Assembly (NCBI GenBank): GCA_038380435.1
Contig: JAWZYU010000009.1
Location: 64,509,901-64,573,900 of the forward strand
From: Ryuthela nishihirai
Taxonomy: Eukaryota > Arthropoda > Arachnida > Araneae > Heptathelidae
Direction of reading: 5' to 3'
DNA: 64,000 bases
In this document: positions 52,736-62,623 of the stretch, piece by piece
How positions within the stretch are numbered: the stretch's first letter is position 1
How the letters are laid out: each line of letters starts with the position of its first letter
Notes under the pieces: generated by a model
Databases searched by the model: none
What the model was told of the DNA's origin: nothing
The model's input: the letters and a program-made list of their open reading frames with translations, nothing else
Program-made: the position numbers and the translations under genes

Positions 52736-53270
52736 AAAACTCGGTTTGTGAGCTTGAAGACTCGGTTCGATCCTGACTAAGAATGAAGACTGAGTCTATA
52801 GACGAGTAATCACAACGCAGTGTTGCAGCCTTACTAACATGTTTTGCAGGAAAGGAGGCATCAGGCAATGCAAACAACCCTCCTTACTTATTTTAAAAAG
52901 AAATCTGAAAGCCTTTAACTGATCCATAGACGGCAGATGATGATCCAAACCACCCTGACGATCCAGAATCTTTCTCTCGTCAGTAATGCCTACCTATTTA
53001 TTAATTATTGTATTATTATTTAATGCATGTTCATAATGTTTATGTTTAAAATATTAAAATTTTTATATTATTGTATGAAAGAGAGTCTCAATTGTCGTAC
53101 ACCTAGAACGCAACTCATTAATTCGGGTTACATTTACGTCGTCGGGAAAGACTGCCTAGACTCCGGAGCCTCTGTTTAACATCCAACCCAACGAACGATC
53201 TTTCCCCAGTTTTCCTTTCTCTCTGAGAACAGAGGACGTTTAACGGAGATAATCTTAGTTTAGGAAAGCT
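52736..53270. other. Non-coding sequence
   Basis: No supported feature; AT-rich stretch at 52,990-53,080. Confidence 0.4.
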
Positions 53271-53271
53271 A

Positions 53272-53315
53272 AGCAGCTGCTTGAGGGGGTATTTATTTTT
53301 TTATTTTTTTTAAAG
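53272..53315 (+). mobile_element. SINE-2 tail fragment
   Basis: 'aagcagctgcttgagggggt' plus 'atttatttttttattttttt', the SINE-2 3' end. Only the last 45 bp is recognisable. Confidence 0.75.
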
Positions 53316-54300
53316 CTCTAAGTGGGAGCATAAAATTATGACCCTGAAGAACTAGAAACTCAGCTAACTCGCATTCCAGCAAGTTGGGGAATTAAACCTA
53401 AGAACTTCAGATTACGAATCTACGACTCCGCTGACTTGGATCGATTGCTTCCTTGATTAATTATGACCTGTATTCTCAAGAAAAAGAAAATGCTCATAAA
53501 GCTCCCGAAATGAGTTCTCTTTGATAATGTCAGGAGTTGCTGCATTAAAAATATTATTTTTATTTGCGGAACCACTTATCGTAACGAAAGAGAGAGGGAT
53601 CTCTTTCACATACTCGTTAAAATTCATCGTGATCTTTTAAAGTTACTTTTGACAAAAAAAACGTGTTTCATTTAGTAAATATATCTGAAAAAAAAAATCC
53701 GAAACAGGCGCTGCTTTAAACAAAACGACATAAAAAAGGGACTGATTAAATATTAAGACGTGTTGCTGAAAGACCAAATGCACTTTTGCCGTCATAACAT
53801 TTTTTTTAAGCAAAGTTCTTCTTGCATGATTTAAAAGTATGAATTTTAATGATAATTTTAGCATTTTAAATTTGTTTTTCTACTACAGTAGGATGACTTT
53901 TGCCAGCTCCTTCACGCGTTCTTACATAATGGGTTAAAAATGTAGTTTTTTGCATCTTTAATATATATAGACTTTAAGGTAGCGTGCTCTTAGGCAGATG
54001 CATTTTATGCATATTAACTTTTATTGCTTCCTTTCTGTTCAGCCGAACAGAAAACCGAACCTTCCCATCATCAGTCACTTCGAAGTCGTAAAGATGCGCG
54101 ATCTTTTACCCGAAAGTCACTTCGTTTGAGGGCAGTACCTCCATAAGCTCCTGCTCCGCGTAGAGCACACAGACTTCACCACACGACACAGCTTAAAGGT
54201 TCGGCAATGCTTATGAAAAATTCAGCACCCAAATGGCTGTGATAAATCGATTTTCGTAATATTTTAAATAACGTCTGCTGAGCAACTCTTGAGGCCATGA
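53316..54300. other. Non-coding sequence
   Basis: An old SINE-1 head remnant may lie near 53,385-53,450 ('aacctaagaacttcagatta', 'cgaatctacgactccgc', minus orientation). Otherwise nothing recognised. Confidence 0.4.
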
Positions 54301-54311
54301 CAATATCATAC

Positions 54312-54600
54312 TATGTGGGTTGACCCAGTTTGAAAACACTCCAACCACCAGTGCCGAGTCGGGGCTGGATCCTCTAATGGACCGAGATTAGCGAGGGTTC
54401 CCTCGAGGGCAATGACTAAGCTCGCGTACGCACTGACAAACGACTTCCCACGCACCACGGGGACAGCGGCGGGTTTATTAATTTTATATCGGCCGGCCGA
54501 GTGGTGGGTGTCACCGCCGAGGTGGCTGCGTGAATCACGGTGGTGCCCTCCATGGGTTTGGCTGCAAGAACAGATGACGCACACAATCCGCACTTCGGAA
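54312..54600 (-). other. CpG-rich island with an open minus-strand frame
   Basis: About 290 bp of GC- and CpG-rich DNA in an AT-rich setting ('cggccggccgagtggtgggt', 'gtgccgagtcggggctggat'). A 95-codon minus-strand frame spans it (includes FVSAYASLVIALEGTLANLG). A TATAAAA lies at about 54,495 (minus). It could be a gene promoter with first exon, a conserved non-coding RNA or a piece of a mobile element. I recognise none with confidence. Confidence 0.35.
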
Positions 54601-54810
54601 GACGTTCGACTCTGTTAATGACTTTTCTGCTTCATGAAGTAAGTAAATAGAGTGACAGAGAAATCATTTTTATGCGATGTTGCCACAAGAGAGGCACACT
54701 CGAAGTTTAGCAAATCGGTTTTTTATTTCCTGTCGAGTAAATTAGTCCTGACAGTAATTTTTCAGTTGTAACCTGAACTGGCTTTTTGTTTTTCCTAGGG
54801 TTGAATAATG

Positions 54811-55385
54811 ATGTCAGAGATCATTAACATTCAAATCATTAATTTGAATTATTCCAAATGAGTTACGTGTATGTGGTATACGACCCTGATCGGTTATTCC
54901 ATATAATACTGGCAGGAGGTGGAAAGCACATTGAATGGATCATATGACTATCCCACATGAAATGAAAAGCATGTTGAAAAGAGTTGCAAATCCCATTTGT
55001 AAAGAGATGGAAAGCATCTTGAAATGATGGAAAGCATCTTAAACCATACTAATATGAAATGGAAAACATGTTGAAATGAGATGGAAAGCACATTAGAAAT
55101 GGATGAAAAGCGCATTGAAAATTGATGAAATGCATGTTGAAATGAGATGGAAAGCATGTCAAAAAGAAATGGAAATGAGATAGAAAGGAAGGTACTTAAA
55201 AGGAACTGGAAAACTTATTTGTAAAGCATACTAAAAGGGGAAGAAGGCAAAAATATTTTTTTTGTTAAATTATATTTTTTAAGGTCGGAGAACATTAATA
55301 TTCATATCATTAATTTGAATTAGTGCTAATGAGTTAAATGTATGTAATATACGATAATGATTATCTAATGCTGCTTAGTGATGAC
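54811..55385. repeat. Direct repeats of about 85 bp around a degenerate 22-30-bp array
   Basis: 54,811-54,895 and 55,281-55,365 share 'cattaatttgaatta' and 'aatgagttacgtgtatgt' type strings in the same order. Between them (54,915-55,200) imperfect units of 'atgttgaaatgagatggaaa' repeat about ten times. The frame of 69 codons on the minus strand (54,948-55,157) is a by-product. Confidence 0.7.
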
Positions 55386-55562
55386 TCAGTGGTATCGCTT
55401 TGGCACGCGGTGACATTGCAGCTGCTGGGATCTGGGATCGAATCCCGGGATGCAACGGTTGTGTTCGTGCATCTGTATATGGTATGAGAAACCAGGACAA
55501 ATCGATAGAGCTTTTAGGTTATCTCCGTCCTTTTTAAAAGAAATAAATACCAAAACTGACCG
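55376..55562 (+). mobile_element. SINE-3 (tRNA-derived) copy
   Basis: 'gatgactcagtggtatcgct' (A-box-like) and 'ggatcgaatcccgggatgc' (B-box-like) head the copy. The body has 'tatgagaaaccaggacaaat', 'cgatagagcttttaggttat' and 'ctccgtcctttttaaa' with an A-rich end (agaaataaata). Distinct from SINE-1 and SINE-2. Partial copies: 42,185 and probably 28,745. Confidence 0.75.
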
Positions 55563-55945
55563 TGATATACTGTACAATATGATTCAAAAATTTGGACAAC
55601 TGAAAATACTATTGCACAGAATACACATCGATAAACCGATTGAGAAAATGATATAAGAAACAGAACAGACAAAGGTTGCTACGGCTACAAGTGATATTAC
55701 GATAATTCGAAAGGATAATATAAAGGAGTGATAGCTGAGAGACACGCATTTTGAGCTACTTGAACCATACTGTATTTAAAAGTCAATCTTTGCTACTAAG
55801 GCTGACCAAGATATCAAAGATCAAGGTTTGTGGCACTTCAATTTGAACTGTTGGGAATGAACAAGGCAACCGAAAAAAGCAAACCTCTTCGTCAAGTGAA
55901 CTTTCTTTTTACCGAATAGTGTTTTTTTTTTAAAGGAATAAACTG
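55563..55945. other. AT-rich non-coding sequence
   Basis: Nothing recognised before the LINE remnant. Confidence 0.4.
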
Positions 55946-55950
55946 AAAGG

Positions 55951-56605
55951 ATGAAAATTGGTCAGTCAAATGGTGCTTCAGTTGCTTTGAATGGCTGCAT
56001 TCTTGAGCAAGTGTCTCAGTTTAATTTTCTTGGGAGCTATGTAGCAGATACTGGTGATGTGTGGCATAAGATAAATGTTGATGGGACTTTTAAGAATCTA
56101 TGGAGAGTGCGAAAAAATAGGAGTATACACATAAAGATTAAAATTAGACTGTATAATAGTTTGGTTCTTTCCAGACTAGTAAGGTATGGTAGCGAAACGT
56201 GCACCTTTTGTAAGCAGGATTAACAAGAAACTTGATGCCTTTGATTCAATATATGCTTGCACAGTATCTTGGACACTAAATGGTTTGACTTTTTAAGTAA
56301 TGATGAGGTTAGAAGGAGTCATCAACCTCCTTTGAGCAACATTTGTTGCAGAGAGAGACTGCGTTGGTTTGGCCAGGTTGCTCTAATGCATAGCTGGAGT
56401 TTGGCAAACGAGATTATGAACAGTGTGCCTAAAGGCTTCAGGAAAAGGGGGTGACCTAGGATGCGATGGGCAGACAATGTCCAACAGGACCTTTCTAGAA
56501 TTGGCCTACAATGGTCAAATGCAGCAGTTGTAGCTCAGAGCAGGCATGTCTCGAGAGGAAAATTACACACTCTAGTTGGACCTCCGTAGCTCATGGCTGC
56601 ATGAG
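55951..56605 (+). pseudogene. LINE (non-LTR retrotransposon) 3' end, copy 1
   Basis: The C-terminal tail of an RT polyprotein is readable across two frames: VSQFNFLGSYVADTGDV, KIKIRLYNSLVLSRLVRYGS, ETCTF, then WFDFLSNDEVRR, CCRERLRWFGQVALM, and after a stop PRMRWADNV. This is the post-RT region of invertebrate LINEs (usual form YGSETW...R...WFGHV). At least two frameshifts or stops. Ends near 'ttggacctccgtagctcatg'. The RT catalytic core is absent. Confidence 0.88.
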
Positions 56606-57205
56606 GATTTTGTATGTTTGTGTGTATATATGGTTTTAAAAACAAAAAAAGTGAGAAGAGTTTTGCACTTTGCACACAAAACAATGTTTGATTTTATTTG
56701 CTCTAAAATAAATCATTTACCTGTTCAGAAACGCATCTAGAAAAGCAGCCTTGGGGATGGTGCTGAAAGGGACTTTATTGAGTCGGGAATTCCATTCAAC
56801 TATAATTTTTTTATAACACATTCCTTTCAAATAATGCAATTATTTGAATACGTTTGAAATATTACCTTTTGAAATAAATATTCTTGAAAAATGTGTGTCA
56901 TATTTTTTCTCCTCCGTTTCAGTTATTAACATTCTCCAAGTCCCACCGATACTCCAGCACCATTCTCCAATCCGTCCCTATACCTGTTAGCCTTGCACCG
57001 CAGGACAAATCTATAATCTCCCACATATAAGCCACCATGTTATCTGTTAGTGCATCGCCTAATACTGCTTTTAGACTCTCTTATTAGCTTTCTTAAGTGA
57101 TTAAGTCAGATTGCTCATGTGATGAGCAGCTAGCAGGCTAAACTGCTACCTTATAAGAAATATCTTGAGTTTCAGTTTACTCTATACAGTAGAGATGAGT
57201 TTGGA
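56606..57205. other. AT-rich non-coding sequence between LINE copies
   Basis: No recognised feature. Confidence 0.45.
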
Positions 57206-57208
57206 CGC

Positions 57209-57708
57209 TGGCTTTTAAGAATCTATGGAGAGTGTGGAGAAATAGGCGTATACACCTAAAGATTAAAATTAGACTGTATAATAGTTTGGTTCTTTCTAGG
57301 GTAAGTTATGGTAGTGAAACTTGGATGCTTTGTAAACAAGATAACAGGAAACTAGATGCTTACGCAGGATCTTGGGCATTTGTTGGGTTCAGCTTTGTAA
57401 TTAATGATGAGGTTAGACAAAAGGAGTCTGCAACCTCCTTTAAGCAGCATATTGTGCAGAGAGAGACTCCGTTGGTTTAACCATGTTGCCCCTATGAATA
57501 ATTATAGATTGGCGAATAGGGTTATGAAAGTGTGCCTGAAGGCCTCAGAAAGAAGGGGAGACCTAGGATGCGGTGGGCAGACAATGTCAAACAGGACCTT
57601 GTTAGAATTGGTGTGCAGTGGCCAGATGCAGTAGATGTAGCTCAGGATAGACTTGCTTGGAGAACTAAATTGCACGGTCTGGTTGGACCTCCGTAGCCCA
57701 TGGCTGCT

Positions 57709-57757
<49 letters not shown>

Positions 57758-57770
57758 GACGACGACGACG
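57209..57770 (+). pseudogene. LINE 3' end, copy 2, with (GAT)n tail
   Basis: A second, 5'-truncated copy of the same LINE: KIKIRLYNSLVLSRVSYGSE, TWMLCKQDNRKLDAY, then RERLRWFNHVAPMN and RPRMRWADNVKQDL in shifted frames. It ends 'ttggacctccgtagcccatg', 'gctgcttgatgatgatgatg' and a (GAT)n microsatellite at 57,708-57,765. The short-repeat tail instead of poly(A) is typical of RTE/CR1-like LINEs. The two copies are about 85% alike and in the same orientation. Confidence 0.88.
57708..57770. repeat. (GAT)n / (GAC)n microsatellite
   Basis: 'tgatgatgatgatgatgatg' continuing to 'gacgacgacgacg'. It is the LINE copy 2 tail. Confidence 0.95.
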
Positions 57771-58090
57771 TGAAAATAATTAGTAAAAAATATAAATAAT
57801 TTCATTTGATGAGAAATTCAGCCTTTAAATCAGATAGCAGTTAAAAATGAGCACCATTCAGCCTTTGATATACTGTATATATATATTTAGGTATTCTCCC
57901 TTTCTTTCATTAATGGATCGCTTTTAGCGTTTGCAATGATGTTGCTCAATAATATTCAGCTTCTATGAATTATGTCTTGTATTTCTTATTTTAAAAGAAG
58001 AGTTCATTTCTGTCATCAAAAATTATAAATTATTTAAAGTTTGTAATAAAATAAATGAATTAAAAAATAGTTTAGCGGCACGAATTTCTA
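57771..58090. other. AT-rich non-coding sequence
   Basis: Target region of the mariner-like element; no feature. Confidence 0.45.
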
Positions 58091-58597
58091 TATACAGGGT
58101 TACTCAAAACTTTTGGGCCAAACTTTAAGGGGTTTGCATGGTCGGAACTCAATCGGTTAGAACTCAAGCTGTAGAACTCAAGCGCTAGGAGTTAGCAGTT
58201 ACTGTGTCAGGAAATGAAGAAACACAAGAATGACAGAAGAGGTATGAAACAATTGCAGAAATTACAGAACAGAAAGTGCAGAATTTTATTCAACAAATTA
58301 CAGAAACTGCTCTAAAGAGCGACCGCCAATATTAATGCAGGTTTCACACATTCGACGTAGTGATCGGCGTACATGGGCGAAAACACCAGGCATTTCTCGT
58401 ACAGCGGCAATAAAAATCCTGGAAACAAGGTCCTCATTGGAATCGATGGGGCTATCTTAGATGAGGCTTTTAATATGGCCCCATAAGAAAAAGTCCAGAC
58501 ATGAGAGATTGGGCGATCGTGGCGGTCAAGCGATGGAACCACCCCGACTAATCCATCGTCCTGGAAATGTTGCATCCAAGGCGTTCCGCACATCTAC

Positions 58598-58707
58598 GCT
58601 GAAATGGGGTGGCGTTCCATCGTGTTGGAACCACATACGTGTTTGAATATTTGCTGAAATGGGGTGGCGCTCCATCGTGTTGGAACCACATACGTGTTTG
58701 AATATTT
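58598..58707. repeat. 55-bp duplication in the mariner-like transposase
   Basis: 'gctgaaatggggtggcgttc' plus 35 bases recurs at once with one mismatch. It duplicates the second-Asp region (FQHDGAPPHF) and shifts the frame since 55 is not a multiple of three. Confidence 0.92.
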
Positions 58708-58854
58708 GCTGGAACAGGGTTCAGTAATTCTGGCAAGACTTCTTGTAAAAATACGAGGTACGTTCTCCCTTTCGGTCGGCCTGGCAGAAGGTACGGCCCA
58801 ATCATGGAGGATTCCAGCCCCAAACATTTATAGAGAAGCGCCACTGGTACGAGT

Positions 58855-58922
58855 GTGGACATATGGCGTGCGGTTTACTGTGGCGTGCGGTTTACTGTGA
58901 CATATGGCGTGCGGTTTACTGT
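58855..58922. repeat. Three tandem copies of a 17-28-bp unit
   Basis: 'ggcgtgcggtttactgtg' occurs three times, two of them preceded by 'acatat'. Located just after the first-Asp block on the coding strand. Confidence 0.9.
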
Positions 58923-59629
58923 GGGTATTAAAAATGCCCTCACGTGTAAAGGTGAATTCGTCAGTGAATAAGACATGTGAATCAAAGTCCGGTTTCGCTG
59001 CAGTCTGCTGCAGGAACCACTGTGCAAAATCCACACGAGACTGATAATCTATGTGTGTTAAGGCGTGCACCCTATGTGCATGGTAGAGGTGTAATCGTTC
59101 GTCTCGTAGAACTCGCCACATCGTCGATTGGGGCACACTTACGGCATGAGAAATTGCTCGCGTGCTACATTCGGGACGATCTCCAACCCTACGTAGAATT
59201 TCCTCTGTAACACGTGGCGTCCTCACTCTCCTTGCACGCCCTGTATCCTGCAAGCCGCTGACAAAGGAGCCATTTCGCACAGATACCGGTGTAATCGCTG
59301 AAAGGTTTTACGATCAGGCACACGTCTGATCGGAAAGCGCTGCCGGTACTGTCTTTGGGCTTCCCTCAGATTCCCGTCCGCAGCACCATATGTGAAATGC
59401 ATGTCCGCCTTCTACTGATTCGTGAAACAATCCATCCGTTCTGCAATCCACGGTATAACTGACGACGAGTGCAAAAACCAGCACTTATAAGTGTTCACTG
59501 AAAAGCGCCCTCTAGCGCTTCACCGCTGGAGTTCCGACCATGCATTGTATGACGAAAAGTGCTTGTTTAGGTGTGTTCTATCACCCCTTAAAGTTTGGCC
59601 CAAGAGTTTTGAATCACCCTGTATATATA

Positions 59630-59950
59630 TTGAAATGTGTCATTATTTTTCCTGATCAGGCTATGTCTCAATAATTATCGAAGTGGCTTGGTCCCGGGGC
59701 CCAATAATTTGAGCCTGAAAGCTATAATATGTGGTTTAATGTATGGATGTAATACTTTTCTCAAAGTCCTATCACCCACATGAGTGATGTATATCGACAT
59801 TATTTCTATTTACTAAAAACAAATGCGCTTTGATCCTTTATATTACATGCTGTTCACTGCGAAGTTGATTCCTTAATTGCGATTCTTATGTCTAGCACTC
59901 AAGAATTAAAGACTGTTTTTTTTTAAACTACAAGTCTTCAAATATCCTTC
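59630..59950. other. Non-coding sequence
   Basis: Nothing recognised. Confidence 0.4.
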
Positions 59951-59959
59951 ACTCTGAGA

Positions 59960-60160
59960 TATTGGGTTGAATCAGACAATAACGCGCCAGTTCGCAATGT
60001 TCGAATCACTCCCACTCCTTGTGAACATGTCGAATTTTTTTCCGCTAAGCCATGTTCTGCCCTCGATGATAGAAGGTACAACGCTGGCCTGGAAAAAATG
60101 AGCTCGTGAGCTGATGTGCAGGAGATTCATCAGCTGACGCATGCAGGAGAGTCGCGTGAC
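59960..60160 (+). mobile_element. Very old SINE-1 head and body remnant
   Basis: 'tgggttgaatcagacaataa', 'cgccagttcgcaatgttcga', 'tttttccgctaagccatg', 'ggcctggaaaaaatgag' and 'gcaggagattcatcagctga' follow SINE-1 order with many changes. Confidence 0.5.
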
Positions 60161-60239
60161 TGATAAAAAAAAAACAAGCTATAGTATATGATCTCCATGG
60201 AACGTTTCTCTCTCTCCTAGCATCTGTTCAGTCCATTCT

Positions 60240-61545
60240 TTACCTGGAGCGAAGTTGGTTCGTAATTTGCACCTCTCCAGGTTCGAGACTCTGCTATCCC
60301 AGCGTTGAGATATATCTCCATTAAATCTCATCCTCCCCTCGGTGAGAAATGGGACACCAAAGGGCTCGGAAAGGCCGCCATCCGTCGGATGGTACTGTCG
60401 CTCAAAAAAGTATCCGAACACTATGGTTGATTACAGAATTCAGAAAAAATGAGCAATTTGATTTCATTCTGAAAGAAGGGTAATAGGAGATGAGGCGTCG
60501 TTTGGATACGGGAATTTGTACAGTCGCTCAAAAAAGTATCCGAACACTATGGTTGATTACAGAATTCAGAAAAAATATCTGGCAACGATTTTTTTTAGAA
60601 ATTAGTGATCTGGCAACCTTCGTGTCACGTGACACGAAGGTTGCCAGGTAACTAATTTCTAAAAAAATCGTTGTCAGATATTTTTTCTGAATTTTGAAAT
60701 CAACCATAGTGTTCGGATACTTCTCTGAGCGACTGTAGGTGGTCATATTATTTTGATACTGGATCATGTGGGCTCACTCACGGAAATATTGAGCGTATGC
60801 AGTTACCGTTCACAACAAACTGGAGCGTGTGCAGTAACTGCACACGCTCCAGTTTTCTGTGAACGGTAACTGGAGCGTGTACAGTTGCTGTACACGCTCC
60901 AGATATTTTTTCTGAATTCTGTAATCACGTGACACGAAGGTTGCCAGACAACTAATTTCTAAAAAAATCGTTGCCAGATATTTTTTCTGAATTTTGTAAT
61001 CAACCATAGTGTTCGGATACTTTTTTGAGCGACTGTAGGTGGTCATATTATTTTGATACTAGATCGTGTGGGCTCACTCACGGAAATATTGAGCGTGTGC
61101 AGTTACCGTTCACAGCAAACTGGAGCGTGTGCAGTTACTGCACACGCTCCAGTTTGCTGTGAACGGTAACTGGAGCGTGTACAGTTGCTGTACACGCTCC
61201 AGATATTTTTCCTGAATTCTGTAATCACGTACACGAAGGTTGCCAGATCACTAATTTCTGAAAAATTCGTTGCCAGATATTTTTTCTGAATTTTGTAATC
61301 AACCGTAGTGTTCGGATACTTTTTTGAGCGACTGTACGTTAAGCGGTGATTCCGTGTGCAGGAGATCCATATCCTGTACATGTTAAAGAACACGCTGCGT
61401 GGCCTTGAAAAAGTCTGCGATCTATTTCCTAACAGTTGTCCATTGGGTCCCCCTTCCACGACTTTCTCTAATCCTTGGGGGTCATTGCAACCAGGCACCC
61501 ATTGTGTGCGAAAAAGTGCCACATGGGTAACACAACCCAGCCTTA
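60240..61545 (+). mobile_element. SINE-1 split by a 940-bp MITE cluster
   Basis: Left piece 60,240-60,392: 'aggttcgagactctgctatc', 'gttgagatatatctcc', ending 'gccatccgtcggatgg'. Right piece 61,337-61,545: 'cgttaagcggtgattccgtg', 'gttaaagaacacgctgcgtg', tail 'aaaagtgccacatgggtaac'. Joining them at the TA restores the SINE-1 string 'cggatgg(ga)cgttaagccg'. Confidence 0.9.
60395..61334. mobile_element. Tandem cluster of four MITE units
   Basis: Between TA at 60,393 and TA at 61,335: a broken unit (60,395-60,528) carrying the 70-bp sequence also seen at 41,975; a short form (60,531-60,735); and two consecutive long forms (60,738-61,035 and 61,038-61,334). Consecutive units share a single boundary 'gcgactgtaggtggtcat'. 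The two long forms are about 95% alike. Confidence 0.88.
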
Positions 61546-61670
61546 CCGTGGGATGAGATGTTAAGCCATGTAACCATGAGCCCAGTTCTGTGCCCTTGGG
61601 GTCCTTGTGGTCATTTAGCTGATTGTGAGCCAAAACAAGTGCCACTCAGAGACATAACACATTTACCTAT
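61337..61670 (+). mobile_element. SINE-1 right piece plus a second degraded tail
   Basis: After the tail at 61,545 a further SINE-1-like stretch follows: 'gggatgagatgttaagccat', 'cccttggggtccttgtggtc', 'gtgccactcagagacataac'. This may be another older copy or an internal duplication. Confidence 0.6.
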
Positions 61671-61739
61671 AAAAAAAAATACCAGAAAACTTCTTGCAAG
61701 TACGAGAAGTTCCCGTCTATTTTGATAATGACGAAGTGA

Positions 61740-62075
61740 AATAGTTCAATTACAAGAAGACGCCCAAAATATTAGAAAGAAAATGAGTGAGCTGTGCGAA
61801 ACCGTAAATGTCAGAGGTCCTCAGTGCATCTTTTTCTTCCCGGAATTTCATCTCCCAGCTGATGGATTTCTTTCCGCGCTCCATCTCTGTCAGAAGACGT
61901 TGTCTGGCGCTTCTCAGACTTCGTCCGAAGAGCAAAAACCCTCGTTCCAAAAGAAGAAAAAACACTTGTCGAAATAATCACACGCCGCGAGTTGTTAGAA
62001 TAAATTGCCTCAACACAGACAGCATCACCGGGTTGGCTGGGAGCCATCACCAGGTGGTCAGGTGATCGAAAGCAA
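61740..62075. other. GC-richer stretch with overlapping open frames
   Basis: Open frames of 64-85 codons occur on both strands at 61,750-62,065. The minus strand includes MERGKKSISWEMKFREEKDA, which is charged and helix-like, but no family is recognised. The region overlaps no repeat and might be an exon. No splice sites are convincing. Confidence 0.25.
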
Positions 62076-62289
62076 ATGTTTTAATATCCTGAGTGATCAA
62101 ATGCTGGGCAGCAGTTAATGCTAAGCTGGAGAAAAGTTTTTTTTTATATAGTTGATGATTAAACTAAAATTCTGGTTTTAGCGTTCATGTTTTTTTCCTT
62201 CTTGAAGCTGATGAACTTTCTTTTCAGGAGCTATTCAAAACGAAATTCTCTACGACATGTTTCAAATCTGTCGTTTATTTGAAAGTGGG

Positions 62290-62432
62290 GCAAATTAATT
62301 TCACCGAGTGGCACTCTTATTGTCTAATAATGGAAAATATGGTCAGGCCACAAGGACTCAAATTTCAGCAGAGTCGTCAAGGACATCCAGTATGTCCTTT
62401 AGCAAGTTCAGAATATGGTCCTTTGCACATGC
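62290..62432 (-). mobile_element. SINE-1 tail remnant, minus strand
   Basis: 'ccgagtggcactctta', 'tggtcaggccacaaggactc', 'cagagtcgtcaaggacatcc', 'agtatgtcctttagcaagtt'. Internal deletion; strongly diverged. Confidence 0.6.
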
Positions 62433-62434
62433 GC

Positions 62435-62622
62435 GGAGGAGAGGTTGACTCAGTCGGTAGCCGCCAGATTCGAGTCTCACCTGGCCAGCTCTTAGATTTA
62501 TATACGCTAAACCCACGCCTTACCCTCGGTCAGAAAAGAGACATCTATGGGCTTGGAAAGGACGCCGTCCGTGGGATGAGACGTTAAGCCATGGTTCCGT
62601 GTTCCGGAGAGTCATACACTGT
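62435..62622 (+). mobile_element. SINE-1 head and body, truncated by a MITE
   Basis: 'gaggttgactcagtcggtag' (A-box-like), 'agattcgagtctcacctggc' (B-box-like), 'tatgggcttggaaaggacgc', 'gacgttaagccatggttccg', stopping at 'gagtcatacactg' where a MITE starts after TA. No continuation was found past the MITE-derived array. Confidence 0.8.
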
Positions 62623-62623
62623 A

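Larger units (their letters stand above)
58312..59400 (-). pseudogene. Mariner/Tc1-class transposase, broken
   Basis: The minus-strand product begins near 59,400 (MHFTYGAADGNLREAQ region) with a helix-turn-helix part. It is open from 59,280 for 150 codons: RVTEEILRRVGDRPECSTRA, ISHAVSVPQSTMWRVLRDE, then the first catalytic Asp in VLFTDEFTF at about 58,970. The second Asp is in QHDGAPPHF (about 58,610), and a frame-shifted third block around SHVWTFSYGAI (about 58,505) corresponds to the usual SPDLSCLDFFLWG type. Two internal tandem duplications, 55 bp at 58,598-58,707 and about 22 bp three times at 58,860-58,920, break the frame. Otherwise close to intact. Confidence 0.9.
58095..59621 (-). mobile_element. 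Mariner-like element, 1,527 bp, with TIRs and TA target site
   Basis: The left end CAGGGTTACTCAAAACTTTT continues 'gggccaaactttaaggggt'. The right end is the inverse ('accccttaaagtttggccca', 'agagttttgaatcaccctg'). TA flanks both (58,093-58,094; 59,622-59,623). The transposase gene is on the minus strand. The two termini match over about 38 bp with two or three mismatches. The length fits a complete Tc1/mariner-class element. Confidence 0.95.

Noticed and set aside
54480..54560. TATA box plus arthropod TCAGT initiator for a first exon on the minus strand
   Set aside because: The TCAGT lies about 54 bases after TATAAAA, too far for a normal TATA-initiator pair.
54312..54600. Second solo LTR
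   Set aside because: I looked for TG...CA ends with 4-6-bp TSDs around the CpG-rich island and found no convincing pair.
61750..62065. Confident exon on the minus strand
   Set aside because: Both strands are open over the same stretch and no splice sites or family match stand out.
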